Of a stretch of 64,000 bases of DNA, positions 23,559 to 43,508 are shown piece after piece. The translations under genes and the position numbers were made by a program. The notes beneath the pieces were generated by a model. The model did no database searches. It was not told the DNA's origin and was given only the letters and a program-made list of their open reading frames with translations. The number at the start of each line of letters is the position of its first letter. Within the stretch, counting starts at the first letter, position 1. Source of the DNA: Cerrena zonata (taxonomy: Eukaryota; Basidiomycota; Agaricomycetes; Polyporales; Cerrenaceae). The stretch is from assembly GCA_038087015.1 (NCBI GenBank), contig JASBNA010000007.1, forward strand, positions 1,674,001 through 1,738,000, written 5' to 3'.

Positions 23559-23586
23559 TATGAGATACGTGTTTATGAGATACGTG
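23559..23586. repeat. Direct repeat of TATGAGATACGTG
   Basis: Two perfect 13-bp copies (23559-23571 and 23574-23586) separated by 2 bp, about 540 bp upstream of the next start codon. Could be paired binding sites (each contains TACGTG, close to an E-box-like core) or a slippage product. Confidence 0.75.
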
Positions 23587-23935
23587 AGATGTGATAGAAG
23601 GGTGGATTGGAACAGGGCTGGTGGCTGGAGACGCGGTGGTGAGGCAGAGAGTTTCATGGAATTTCCTGCCGCAGAGCTATCGATGGGGGTAGGCTCGCGG
23701 GAACGAGGCAAAGCTGAGAGGTGCAGGAGTGAGCGTTTGGGAGCGTGTTGCAGCTCAGCCAGTGCCAGAGCCAGTGGTCGAGGATCTGAATCTACACAAG
23801 ACACTGACATCGACGGCCTGGGATGTTCGGATGAACGGATTGGATATGATATATTGCATTGCGGGAGAGGAGGATGATTGACGGAAGTGTTCTGTTCGAA
23901 AGGTCGCAGAGGGTGAGACGCTGCGTTGGTAATTA

Positions 23936-24117
23936 GAGCTCTCTCCTCTCTCTCCTCTGCTTTCGTCCTTTCTATTCGACTCTCTCAATCTCGATGCTTT
24001 GATCTCTGCCTCCCTTCCTTTGCGTTGGTCTCTCCCCGCTCACACTCTCGACACACCCCATCTCCGCCCATCCCTTGCCTCTTCTCACAACCCACCCTCC
24101 CCTTTCCTCTTCCCTTC
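23936..24117 (+). promoter_or_regulatory. CT-rich tract upstream of the 24118 gene
   Basis: A pyrimidine-rich stretch (repeated CTCTC, TTTC and CCC runs) runs directly up to the ATG. Such CT blocks are common at highly transcribed fungal promoters and leaders. Composition evidence only. Confidence 0.4.
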
Positions 24118-27100
24118 ATGCCCTCAGACCACGACGATATGGCAACAAAACCTCCTCAGTCCCTCCCCTCCTTCGCTCAGACCTTCGGTGGCACCCCGTC
24201 GTTGCACAGACTCGCAGAGCCCACAAATGCCCTCCCTCCTCTCCAGCACAGACCGTTCGAAGCCAGAACCAATCATCGCTCATCTGCCCACTCGTCCCCT
24301 CAGCCACAGTCCGCCGAACCAAAGCAAACTACCAGGAAACGGCTGCATGCTGAATCGTCTGCTGCAGACAAAGACGAGAGAGACTCCCTGCCCGAGTGCG
24401 TTCTTCTGCCGTGTTTCAGCACTCTGGTGCATTCTAAGCATATCTAAAATCCTTATTAAATTCTTTACAGAGGCCGTCGATCACCTCGAATCGTTCGCAT
24501 CAAGGAAGAGGCAGACTACGACTCTGTCCCTCCTACTTCTCACTCCCGCCCAGTTTCCCGTCAACGTGAAGAGCGACCCAACAATGTCCAAACAACTCAA
24601 ACTCTCATTACGACCTCGGCTTCCCCGAATCCGTCAAAGAGACGGCGTGTAACAATCAGTACCATGTCTCAGCCCATCAATACTGATGTCAGAAGACCTT
24701 CTGTGGATTCCGGAATCTCACCTGTGGTGATGGGCTTTACGATCCAACGAGATGACCCCGCAGCTTTGGAGCAAGTTCGATCAATGCTCACAGTCAAGCA
24801 GAAACAGAAAGAACTAATCGAACAGAGACGCAACTCCCTCGCAGGCATACCTACGCCTACACCCACCGCTCCCCCTACTGTCAACATCGTCAACCCTCGC
24901 CCTGGGTCTGAAGAACGACAAGGGACAACTCCGAAACCGTCGGGTCGAACAACTGGGGGTCGGAGTCCTAATATTTCCGGGGCAGGAAATTCAGTAACTG
25001 GGGCTGCAGGGCCAAGAAGGTCTATCGTAACATCTTCTGCCGCGGCTCCCCCTCCACCTCCCCCAAGCAGTCAGATTACTGCTCATTCTTCCACCGCTCG
25101 TGCGGCCAGTCCTGCCGCCCCTATCGTTCCCACACAACAGCATTTGTCTCAGCAGCCACGTCGTGAAAGTACAACAACATCTCAATCCGTACCTCCACCT
25201 GGACCTGGTTCTACTTCCTCTTCAGGACCACCTCCGCCTACATCTTTATCCAGTGTCTCAGTTCCGGTCTCGTCTCACCTTCCTCCTCCTCCCACTACCA
25301 CAACGTCTCACTCACTCTCAGCAACTACGTCCGCATCTACTTCGGCTTCTTCTGCGATACCTACCACTCCGTCTGCACCTTCAGGCCTCCCAGCACCTCC
25401 ACCACCCACAAATGCCCTAAACACCATCAATGCCCTCCCTGCCCCTTCAATCAGCTTCTCACGCCGTCGAGCAGGTAAACTGTCAGCAGGAGGGAAATCC
25501 AAACCGGCAGATATCATGATCAGTCCTCGAGATACACATTCCGACCCTTCCCTCCAGCCGATCATTCAAAGTGCCCCGCCGATCCCACGCACAGGGCCTC
25601 CCAGTCGCATGTCCTCGATGTCTTCTATGGCTATCCCGACCATTCCTTCTGTTATTGGGAATGCAGGGTCGCATAGAAGGGTAGGAAGTGGACAGGTCCC
25701 GCCTACTCCGACTAGGTTGGCTATGTTGCAACAACAACAGAGACTGGGGCATGTTGCTGGGATTAGTGGTGTTGCACAAGCGAGGTCACCTCCCAATGCG
25801 AGTGTACCGATTGCTACGAGCCTCGTACCTCCCGTGACACCTGCTTCGTTTCATCATCCGGGTTATTCGATGGAAAAGTCGGCATTTTTGGCGCCGTTTG
25901 AGACGTTTTATGATGCGTTGAATGATTCGAAGCAGTTGAAGGTTTGGTTGGGAGAGCAGTTGCAGAAGGCTGCTGCGTTGAATCAGAGTTTGACGAAACA
26001 GCAGGAGACGATGGAGGAGACGGTGAAGGAGATGGTGGATAAGAAGGTGGAAGCGATGAGAGAGGAGGTTTATGGGCTCAGAGTGAGGATGGAGGAGCTC
26101 GAACAGGCTCTCAGGTCCACTGCGAGTGCTAATGCGAATATGGCGGCAAACGTGAATGTAGGTGTCGGTGTTGCAGGGAGAGGTTCAGGCTCATCCTCGG
26201 GGTATTCACCGAATATGACCAATGCCTCCTCGTCCAAGGCTAAAGGGAAAGCAACGAATGGATACCCTCCACATTTGGGTGTCGTTCCGGATACGTATAC
26301 GTTCCCTGCTGTGGATCCACTTCGAAGACCCGAACCGATGCGGAGAGCTTCTTCTCCTAATGTCGAAAGAGAAAAGTTCGACAGAGAGAGAATAGAGAGG
26401 ATGGAGAGCGAATCCCAAAGCCGACCACCGTCTCACTCCGCTTCACCTATCTCATTCGAATCAAGAAGACTTTCGGTATCTGCTATTCGACTCGACCCTC
26501 CTAGAGCTTCAGACTCCTTGCCCCCACCTCCTGGTCCTTCTCGTGCATCGTTTAGCTCGCATTCACGCGATTATCGCGATCCTCGAGACACCCGCGACTT
26601 ACGAGACATGCGAGAGAGGGAGAGAGATCCACGCGAATCCATGGGTTCATACGGTCCTCCTCCACCTCCACCGCCCTCACATCAAGCACAAGTCAGTGGG
26701 TGGTCGCCTCGGATGAGCAAGAGTGGCTTACCGACGAGTTCGACGAGGAGTTCGTTGAATCAGACTTTGAGTAGCTCGGATTTGCCTGGGGGGTTGAGGC
26801 ATAGTACGAGTGCTCCTGGAGTTAGTGTTGGGGAGAGGAATGAACGTGAGGGGAGCAGGATTAGGTATTCCATTGATTCTAGGATGGGGTATGACAGGGA
26901 GAGAGATTTGGAACGAGAGAGAGATAGAGAGAAAGCGAGAGATGTTGATCGGTATCGTGAACGGGAGAGGGTGTCACTTCGCGAGAGGGAGAGTAATATC
27001 CGGGGAGAGGAACGTGATAGAGATTCGGAGAGGGGGAGAGAAAGTAATATGAGGGAGGAGGTTCAGATGCGGTCTCCTGCTTCGTCGAGGAGGAGAAATA

Positions 27101-27171
27101 GTGTCAGCTCGCCGTCTGGTGTGCAGAGAAAGAGAGGAAGGTCGCCTGCTCCTATGGATACGAGTCCTTGA
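24118..27171 (+). CDS. Unassigned low-complexity, probably nuclear protein
   Basis: Exons 24118-24395 and 24471-27171, one 75-nt intron, 992 residues. I cannot name it. The N-terminus has LPSFAQTFGGTPSLHRL and LPPLQHRP motifs, followed by basic clusters (RRSPRIVRIKEE and SKRRRV) that look like nuclear signals. Residues about 180-530 are very rich in Pro, Ser, Thr and Ala. A predicted coiled coil follows near residues 585-650: FETFYDALNDSKQLKVWLGE, then LQKAAALNQSLTKQQETMEE and a heptad-like KKVEAMREEVYGLRVRMEEL. The C-terminal third alternates Arg with Asp or Glu (for example DRERDLERERDREKARD), ending with KRKRGRSPAP-like basic sequence. This architecture suits a transcription or RNA-associated regulator, but no zinc finger, bHLH or RRM is visible. 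ATG 24118 was chosen because the frame is continuous to the intron. Confidence 0.7.
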
Positions 27172-29856
27172 GGAGGGGTGTTGTTGATATTGTCGAGGTT
27201 TTGTTTTGTTTTCCATCGCTATGCTCTTTGGGCTTTTCATTTAAAGGACGCTTCACCACATCCGTTATACTCTTAAACCTTCCTTTTTGCTTTGCGTTTT
27301 TCGCACTTCGTCTTTTCCCCTTCGACGTTCGTTGTGGTCCTCATGCTTACGACTCACTCTCTCCAACACCCAACGAGAATCCTTTCCATCTTTTCCACGA
27401 GCTCACACCACACCCCATCTCATCCTATTTCGTTATATCTTGGTTCTGCTTTTGCTTCCATCTTGAAACCCATCCCTCCCTACTCGGTCCTACACACACC
27501 CGCCCAAAACCGCCTGTTGCTTCCCCGAGCCAGAAATGCTCCAACCTCCTCCGTTAACGTTTTGTTTCGTGTTTCAAGTTTCTGTAATCACACATTGTAC
27601 TATATGCATTTCATTTCTCTCTCTTCGCTCTTTTCGCTCCCTTGCTCTCTCCGTTAACGATTCAACTCAAGTCTTATTTTCCAAGAAGTGTCTTTTTTGA
27701 AATACACATGCACACAGAATTAGCTATGTTACCCAGTGCTTTGAGATACCATTTTTCTTTTCTATCCTTAGAACTGCTCGATCGTAAGACATATCAAGAA
27801 ACATACCACCACAACACAAGCAACAAACGAAGTCCCTTAAATCCTGACAGCATTCCAGAGTTCCAGTGTTGCCAACCAACCACCGACAACTCCGCCGAGC
27901 GCCTCCCAATATTTTAGCATCCGAAACGCCAAGCTGACGGTGGGGGCAAGTTAGCCAACCGTAAGGACCTCGAATGCGCCTCCGTCCTGTCCAGGCCTCC
28001 AGGCACATTTGGGCACAAACAACTAAGGAGTCGTCTGTTTTTCTCAGCGTTGCTATAGTAAAAATGCGCACCCATAGGGACCAATAGGAACTAATGAACG
28101 CGACTTGTGGACTGTCGATCTCGAGGGACCAGGGATCTACACCGCTTTTCTGCAGTGGTTTGAATTGGGATTGCTTCGTTTTTCAGGTGGTTGTTGCTAG
28201 GGGATCCTCCGATGGGCTTTGAGAGGAGGTGATGGAAGTGAAGGTGTGGGTGGGTGTGGTGTGCTTTGGTAGGTTGCTTTTTTACGTGGATTTGGAGTTT
28301 GAGGGGGCCATGTTTCTTTTGGAGAGTTTGCTTGTTTTGGCTTACGCGCTTTTGTTGGCAGGTTTTGGGTTTTGCTTGTGTTGGTGGAAGTCTGTTGGCG
28401 ATCTCATATGCCTTGACATTGCTAGCAGGAGCTATGGTCCGCATATACGAGGCGGAATACCCCTTGCAATCGCGTTGCGAGCAACCTCGTAGGATGTTAC
28501 CCTCCTGCACAACAGGGGGAACCACGATCCATTCGCAGAAGCTCGGCATACCTAAATGGTGAGAACACATTACTCTCATCGACCACAAGATTCAAGTTCA
28601 TGATTGCTTACGTTGAGTCCTCCTATAGTCAAAATAGGAACTGAGGAAGCAGGTGGATCCTCGCCGCCGGGTGGCATGCCAACGAATGATGTACAAGTTC
28701 TGTCCCCTGTCAAAGCCCTCAGTTGAAAGCTCCCGCAGATCGTATCGGATTCTGTAGGGATCTATTTACCTTCCATGAGCGAGCCGTGTACCTTGTGGGC
28801 TCAGAGGGATCGCGCGGGCCAGATGACTTCTTGCTTAGGTTCTTCGGATTCTCACCTGGGGTTCGTCGCTCCATAGGCAACGAGGCGGAGGTGCGCAGGT
28901 GCGCAGAAGTTTTTTTTATTACTGTCTGGAAGGAGGGTGGTGTTGTGATAGTCGGCTCTCTCCTCGGTTGAAGGTGCTAGAGGTGATAGCTCTGTTAGCT
29001 TGTTGCTTATATATTAAAGTTAACCTACATGCGATAGAGAAACTAGGGATGATTCCATACCTCGTTCCCTATTCCAATTTTGGTCGGATGGTCGTTCTAT
29101 TTCTTGGGATAGAGGCCTGTGCCAAACCAGTATCTGGCTATCAGTGGCCTATCAGCCGTGGAACGACTCTGGCATGTATTGTCTCCTCGAACCGCAAGTC
29201 ATTATAGGCCGAGGTGGACACTTTCAGGAAGATGGTGTATCGAATAGCTCTCTATTCCTCCGATACGAGGGTATGAGAGTGGGCTGATGGTATTCGAAGC
29301 CATATCGCAACGGCGGGGTCAAGCAAAGACAGACACTACCAGTGAGTGGCGTTCAGTACTTGGAAAGGAACGCACGAGAGATGACCTCGCGTTGGTCAGT
29401 CGAATGTTGCTGAACGTTGAACGGTCAAAGGATGTGGCAGAATCCAACATAAGCTCGCCCCTACTCCTCTACGCGACAAGTAAGTTCTCAGGCCCAACAA
29501 TCGCCCTGTCACAGCATGGAACTGAATTACTTCAAACAAACACAGTATATGATATATGGAATACAACAGAGCCTATCTATCATGAATCATCTAGTCAATA
29601 GTCATGCCCTTCGATGGGTTAGGGGGTCCAAGGTAGACGTATATTTTATGGAAGTCTGTACTGTGCAGCACTATATGGGGGCAGCGTTGTTTCCTGAAGT
29701 TTCTGCGAAGACTACGAATGTCCCGACAAAGCACGACGAATCACCCGATTCAACACAAAGGACGTGGGTCGTTCGAAAGCGGACACTCCACCTCATGGGA
29801 ACCAGTAAACTTTCGGACCAGTCTACAAGATGATTTCAATCAAGAAAGCTTTTTCT
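27172..29856. other. Intergenic, no supported gene
   Basis: The first 550 bp are pyrimidine-rich on the plus strand, probably the 3' flank of the preceding gene. Beyond that, open frames up to 165 codons exist on both strands (for example 28091-28588 minus) but show no family motifs, and opposite strands are open together, which argues for chance. Confidence 0.45.
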
Positions 29857-30298
29857 CTACCCCGCGTTAGCAGCGACTATGATGCTCCCTGAGCCTCCCC
29901 CCGAAGTGGCATGTACATGTGAGTCATAAATGTTGTGTAGGATATTATGAATATGTTTTCCCCCTCTCCTTTCGTGGCCGGACAATTCTGAAGATGGAGG
30001 AATGTCGGTGGTCTGACCAAACGCATCATCAGTAATCGACGAGTGCGACAAAGACGGCCTGGAACATACATCATTGGTCCATCTTCCTGGAAGATTGGAT
30101 CCTGATAACCCATGTACACCCAAGTCGTCATCGATGATCATGTTGTCGACCCCTCTCTCGTTGAGCCTCTGCTCGTTCCCTCTGCTCTGCTTGCCTCCTC
30201 GCAGCGTTCCAAAGATGAAGGTGGTAGGCGTACATGTCGCGAGCGTATGCAGTGACAGCCTCTTGGACTTCTGCGACGGTTAGTCTTTCGGAAGGCAT
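29857..30298 (-). CDS. Hypothetical small protein, possibly frame-broken
   Basis: From ATG at 30298-30296 the frame begins MPSERLTVAEVQEAVTAYAR and continues DMYAYHLHLWNAARRQAEQR plus an ERAEAQRER helix, which reads like a real coiled coil, then stops at 30128 after 56 residues. In the next frame an Asp/Ser-rich segment (MIIDDDLGVHGLSGSNLPGR and on) continues to a stop at 29857. Skipping one base in the CCCC run at 30150-30153 (GGGG on the coding strand) would join the two into about 147 residues. No family is recognised. It may be a gene with an extra base, a remnant, or chance. Confidence 0.3.
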
Positions 30299-31556
30299 CG
30301 CATGAGAATGGGTTAGGGAACTTTGGTAAAAATGTGGGTGGCGTTAAAAGGGGACGAAGGGCAGGCGGAAAATATGGACAGGGATTCTTAGAGCAGCGAG
30401 GTAAGCATTCAGGCGGGCCCCCGGTCAGCGAGGCATTTACGGGCAGTGAGGGGGTGAGGATGGGGACTTGGGATTATTTCTATCTCAGCGCGTTAAGTGG
30501 GGCGATAAGTCCTATGTTCCCGACGCGTATTTGTCTTGGGACTCAATGCCGGCAGAGAGGATCCGAGCAGCGGCATTGTGCCAGGAAGGTAAGTTCCCAA
30601 ACCGTAGTATTCTGACAACCTACGTCACTCCCACAAAAAGAGACAAATCGGACACATCATTCCTTAGGGCCGTCTAACATACATGTGGCGGCCAAGATCA
30701 TACACTTGACTATTTTCCGGCAGGTAGAAAAAAGAACGAGGGAAGTGACCGGGATATTGGGAAATAGTCTGCCTTCTAGCTGCAGTTGTAACGGGCATGG
30801 GTTGTATCTTATAGCCACTTCGTCATTTTTTTGCAAGCCCGACGCGAGTTCGTGGGCCTGATAGAATTCCACAGAACATCTACATGTGACTTTAGCTCCA
30901 CTTTGCTCCTCATGTCTAGAACAATCGCCCGGTCGAACGAGCTCGATGCTGTGTGGTGACGTCCTTCGTCACCGTGCACAGGCAAAGTTTCGCGCAGAAT
31001 GCCGCTGATAAAATGATCGACAAGTCAAGCATGCGTGCCTTACTCCGTCACACTGTAATTCGGCTGTATATGAGCTCATAGATGATAGCTTGCGACAGCA
31101 ATATACCGTTATATGTCTAATCTTCCACAGTATCCGAAGGATGTTTACAATCGTGAGACTGTATCGTGTACCATGTCCAGTACGTATTGTAAACGTGTAC
31201 GTCTACTATTCGTCCATATGACAGGGGAAAAAACAAGGATAAGAGAGGTGGGTATCGATTGAATAGTGGTAAATTGGGTGGTGGATACCCTGGGGAAGCG
31301 GAACGGCGACTAGCTAATTTGACTATCGGCCACAGGGAACTAAGTGCAATCACGATGAAACTGAGCTCTTGCCGTGGTCAGATGGGACATATGGACTGTG
31401 TCCAGAACATCCACCTTGTCATGTTGGAGTGGGCAAATGTTGGATGCAGACCCTGAATCGACAAGAGGAGCCCAATATGGGAAGTTGATCATTATCCGAA
31501 GTTGAGCAGATAGAATATCAAATTCGGATTACATACCTAGGACACTCATCGAAGAA
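30299..31556. other. Intergenic, no supported gene
   Basis: No recognisable coding sequence or RNA gene. It contains the 3' flank of the SIKE-like gene and the upstream region of the small hypothetical gene. Confidence 0.4.
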
Positions 31557-32724
31557 TTATACGGTGCTTTCGGACCCCTGAGAAGGTGAAGCTTGTGCCT
31601 GAGAGTCGTTTACATCGACCTCCGAAATTGTCTTTGTTTTAGGAAGAGGGTCGACTTTGGGGAGTTCCTTCAAGGTCCCTTTGTTATCTTCCACCCTCAT
31701 TGAGCCGATTTGCGCATGTCCGGCTAGAAGATTGCGCAGGTGCTCATTTTCACGTTCAAGCCGTGCAAGTTCACACTCGCGTTCAAGGGCCCATTCCGCT
31801 GCGGCAAGCTCCTTCTCCTTTTGTGCGACCTCCGTTTCGTTGAGTTCCAATGAATTAACTCCGGACGGGAGATTAAGTGACAGCGAGGATGCAATATGTG
31901 TAGGATCCCTCGATACTGAGCCATCTGCGTCAAAATCTTCTGGAAGATATTCGGGTTCCTCTCCTTGCAGTGATCGCATCATCATCCGAAGGGTGACACC
32001 CAATGTCGTGAGAGAGGAAGACTGCGAAGTAGTGTTTTCTAATAGCTTCACAAGCTCTTCGGTCTCGTGGATGAGAAGTTTAGTCTCATACTCCCGTATG
32101 ATAGCGAGTTCCCGCTCTTGTACCTCGTTCTGAATATGACAAATTAGTAAGACTTGTATTCGGGATAAATATTGGCACATGCCGCTCGTTTTCGGAATGT
32201 CGTCATGACGTTCTCTAGTGTCTGCTCATACTCTTTAATAAGAGCACCGAGCTGTTTACTATCGTTAACGAGGCTTTGATTCTCTGCGGACATCGCTGCG
32301 TTCATGCGCTCAAGTTCGGCATCGTAATCCTCTGAGAAATTTTAGGACACCAATTTCTTCTATGGGTTGGGATACACCGACATGTGAAAACATACCTTGT
32401 GTCTTATCCAGATTATACCTATCCGAACGCATGAGTACAAGGTAATCCAATGTCCGTTATTTCAAAACGCGTACTTTCTGAGAACAAAGCCTGTCTGAGA
32501 GTGAATAGCTTGCGCCTGTCAATCATACGTAAGGTTTAAACGGAGCAGGTGGTATGAACGCATAGGTGTAAATGCACCTTTACACCACCGGCGATGTTAT
32601 GGAGCGTGTTGGAGATTGAACGATTCTGATTGAGCTGGTCTGAGACCTCATTGAGGAGGTTCCAAAGACGCATCGTAATGTCCATTTCGCCGTTAGGCGA
32701 GCCTGCGTTGTCCATTACAGCCAT
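31557..32724 (-). CDS. SIKE/FGFR1OP2-family coiled-coil protein (SCI1-like, STRIPAK-associated)
   Basis: Read from ATG 32724 (in a GCCATGG context) through MDITMRLWNLLNEVSDQLNQ, AQAIHSQTGFVLRKYNLDKT, EDYDAELERMNAAMSAENQS, LGALIKEYEQTLENVMTTFR, and then EVQERELAIIREYETKLLIH, ENEHLRNLLAGHAQIG, ending at 31557. This coiled coil with an LRNLL-type tail resembles the SIKE/FGFR1OP2 family, whose fungal member SCI1 binds the STRIPAK phosphatase-kinase complex that controls cell fusion and fruiting. The last exon is 31557-32129, the previous 32183-32331, and the intron between them appears to use a GC donor. Coding-like residues (DPNPGA) directly upstream of the ATG suggest a further 5' exon toward about 32.9 kb that I could not join in frame, so the start is provisional. 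Confidence 0.6.
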
Positions 32725-34235
32725 GGCACCGGGGTTTGGATCCACTACAAGAGAATGCTGTATTAGTCTTGTGTGCCACGTTACCGGTGAGGTTGGACGA
32801 CTTCTCTCTGGTTTGTACCTGATGAAGGGTATATCACAAGGCGAAGTAAGCATTCGCAACTATTTCATACGCGTTTCCGAACTGTTCTCACCTCTTTCGA
32901 CTGTAGACGTACCAAATGAAGATGCGTTACTGTAAAACGCCCGTACTGGAGGGACCCACGGCACCCCTGGAGACGCTCGTGCCACACTCCTTCCTGAACC
33001 CACAACTTCAAAATACAAGTCATCGATCGTCCCTGAACGACACAGCGGGAAAATTTGATGCTGGTTTTGAATTCGAACAGAAATGGCAGCTTATACCCCG
33101 CCCTGGCTATGACTAAACGAACTCTTGATACCTGTGCTCAGCTGATATGTTCATGTCAAGCTCTGGGAGCCTTGACTCCTTGCAAGCGACGGATGTTTCT
33201 TTGGTCCCCACACGATTGAATTTGCGCCTTTTACGTGCAACACTGTGGATAGATACCGGAATAGAGATGCCCCGGAGAAGAAAAGTATGTATGTTTGTTT
33301 GTGTATCTTCGACCCTGATGCTATTGTGTAATAGGCGTTCATTATATCTTTAAGTAAACTCTCGCCTAGGACTCAACGCTGTATTATTTTCCCTCGCATA
33401 TGCGAAACAAGAGTACGCTCTGCCTGCTATCTCTAGCACGGCCGGCTAAAGCCCTCTTTACAGTTTGAAATTCCCAGTTTGTTAAAGAATCCACGAAACT
33501 GATGGGATACATTTCAACTAAGCGTATTTCAGACCTTCGACCTTCTCGGGCGATATCTCTACTTTTCATCGCGCCCTATTGTGGAAGATACCTACTGTTC
33601 GCGGCAAAATGTTTCAAGGGGCTGTCTATTAGTGCCGCAATCCGATCACCTCAATATCCATATGCTGATTGACATTTGCCTCCAAACCTAGTCCTAACTT
33701 CACCCATGACTCGTTCGGATGATATGAAGGAGATTCATTGCAAATGGACGAATATCTTTTTAATCATCTGTCCATCCAAAACAAGTCCTTCTAATCTTAA
33801 ATGATTGGATTATAATCCACAGATTCGGTACCCCATGCCACCTCCATATTGAGAGGGCTATTCTTGATTGTATGTAGACGCTTTGTCGTACACGAATGTT
33901 TAACCGACGCCCAATGCTACTCATTTTACACAGGCGCATACCATTCTTGAAGCCTCCTATGTTCCCATGTGATGATCTGAACAACTTACTCCGTTCTCCA
34001 GTTGCTCAAGAAAGCATAAAACAGCTTCATAATAATGTGCTAGGTAACCCGACTTGGTACCTTGTGGATTATACAGTGAGCACTAGTTAATTTGGTGTGA
34101 TATGTATGATATGTACGGCAGAATACCTCATTGTTACATTACGCTCGGACCCGGCGATATCGGTCACTATGAGTCATACACGTTCAACTATACTTAAAGT
34201 AGTATGTATAGACTTCGGCTAGCACACTCACAACC
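32725..34235. other. Mostly intergenic; may contain the 5' exon of the SIKE-like gene
   Basis: 32725-33000 may hold one or two short 5' exons of the minus-strand coiled-coil gene. The rest, up to the GNAT gene, shows no supported gene. Confidence 0.4.
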
Positions 34236-34898
34236 ATGTTTCTCACCAAGAGGCTGCTGCTCAGACCTTATAAGGAATCGGACCTTGATTCTATGGTGGA
34301 TTCTTTATCGGACTACGAAACACAGTTGTTGGCTAGCCCCGGTTTTCATGTCCCACAAGGCCCTAAAACAAAAGATTGGTTTCGTGATAAGGTCCTCAGC
34401 TGTTCTTTCCTGAGATAACTATATATATTAATTGATGCAAACTTATACGTCTGATTCAGCTAGATAATGTTGCGCTCTTTCACATTGTGATTGAAGAGAA
34501 AGCAACTGGAGATTACGTCGGATGGTTGTACATGGTTGCAAAAGAGACGAAGAACCGTGACGCCGTGTTTGCAATCGTATTATCCTCTACCCACCAGAAC
34601 AAAGGTTATGGCAAGGAGATCATGGACTTTGTTGTCGACTACGCGTTCAAGAATTTAGCATTGCATCGCCTGTCTCTTTCGGTGTTCGGAAATAACCCTC
34701 GAGCTAGAGAAGTTTATCTGAAGGCGTAAGTCTGGGAAAGAATGTTATGGGCTATATCACATTAATTAATCATCATATAGAGGCTTCAAAGAGGAGGCAC
34801 GGATTCGAAAAGGCTTGTGGATTGACGGAGAATAGCACGATTCCATTCTTATGGGTATATTGGAGGAAGAATGGAGGGATATGTCTAAGCTCTTGTAG
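34236..34898 (+). pseudogene. GNAT acetyltransferase with an in-frame stop near the C-terminus
   Basis: GCN5-related N-acetyltransferase of the RimJ/RimL type. It reads MFLTKRLLLRPYKESDLDSM, then after a first intron LDNVALFHIVIEEKATGDYV and VFAIVLSSTHQNKGYGKEIM, DFVVDYAFKNLALHRLSLSV and, after a second intron, GFKEEARIRKGLWIDGE. The acetyl-CoA loop is Q-N-K-G-Y-G. At 34833-34835 the frame meets TAG; it then stays open through HDSILMGILEEEWRDMSKLL to another TAG at 34896-34898. In the paralog at 51.3-52.0 kb the matching position is Trp (GEWRDITHMGILEEEW), so a single TGG-to-TAG change fits. The protein may be about 20 residues short and still partly active, or the gene may be decaying. Confidence 0.7.
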
Positions 34899-35326
34899 AC
34901 ATGAGTGTATCACTTCTACAGTGCTAAATTCTGATTGCTCTGGTGCCCCTATAACATCAATTGTACACGTCCTGTTTCGTGGAGCTTGAAGAGATATTGA
35001 TGATTATACGGATGGGTTTTGAAACATGCGGTCAGAACGCCTGGGTTCGTTGTCATTAAGTAAGAGGCGAACTAAAATACTTGAGAGGTGCTGTCTCACT
35101 GTAGCATGTAATATGAAGGACGACAAGTTCCTAGTCATAGTTCATACATAGTTTCGTTAAGGAAAGCGGTTCCAAGCCCGATTGGTTCTACCCGTGGTGG
35201 TATTGCCTTAAATAGCGATTGGTGTGATGCGGGGTTTGAAATTGTCGAGGAACTCCTAACCCTGGACGTTGTCTTTGTCACACCCAACACCTTGCTCTCG
35301 TCCTCTACATATCGTCGTGGACGAAG
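34899..35326. other. Intergenic, PRP8 promoter region
   Basis: Holds the 3' flank of the GNAT gene and the promoter and leader of PRP8. No other gene was seen. Confidence 0.45.
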
Positions 35327-43269
<7,943 letters not shown>

Positions 43270-43508
43270 TTTTTGTTGTTGATTATATTAGTATACTATA
43301 TCACTCTGTTTTGCTCTCGTGTATTTTGTAGATTCTTTTTGCAATTTCAGCATGTAATATTCCGAAGTACAGTGCAGCGTGAGGTAGTACGATAACCAGT
43401 GCGACAATGTGAGCGAGAAACAGAGAAAGAAAGAAAAGCGAGGAGTACACCGAAGGGAACAGAAGAGACAATGAGGGGGTAAATATTTACAGAAATGGTA
43501 AAGCCGAA
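43270..43508. terminator. Shared 3' region between convergent PRP8 and PH-domain genes
   Basis: The stop codons of PRP8 (+) and the PH-domain gene (-) face each other across 239 bp, so both polyadenylation regions must lie here. AT-rich around 43.27-43.35 kb. Confidence 0.45.

Larger units (their letters stand above)
18137..24117. other. Six-kilobase gene-poor interval
   Basis: Between RTT109 and the next gene I find no reading frame that I can tie to a family or join by convincing splice sites. The longest open frames (160 codons on minus at 20707-21189, 128 codons on plus at 22975-23361) have unremarkable composition. The part from about 20.6 kb to 23.9 kb is rich in GA-type purine runs on the plus strand, and the last 180 bp switch to CT-rich. 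Several short direct repeats occur and are listed separately. It may be a long promoter and leader of the gene at 24118, may carry non-coding transcripts, or may hold a gene I cannot see. Confidence 0.45.

Noticed and set aside
28091..28588. Minus-strand 165-codon frame
   Set aside because: No motifs, the opposite strand is also open over the same stretch, and composition is typical of chance frames.
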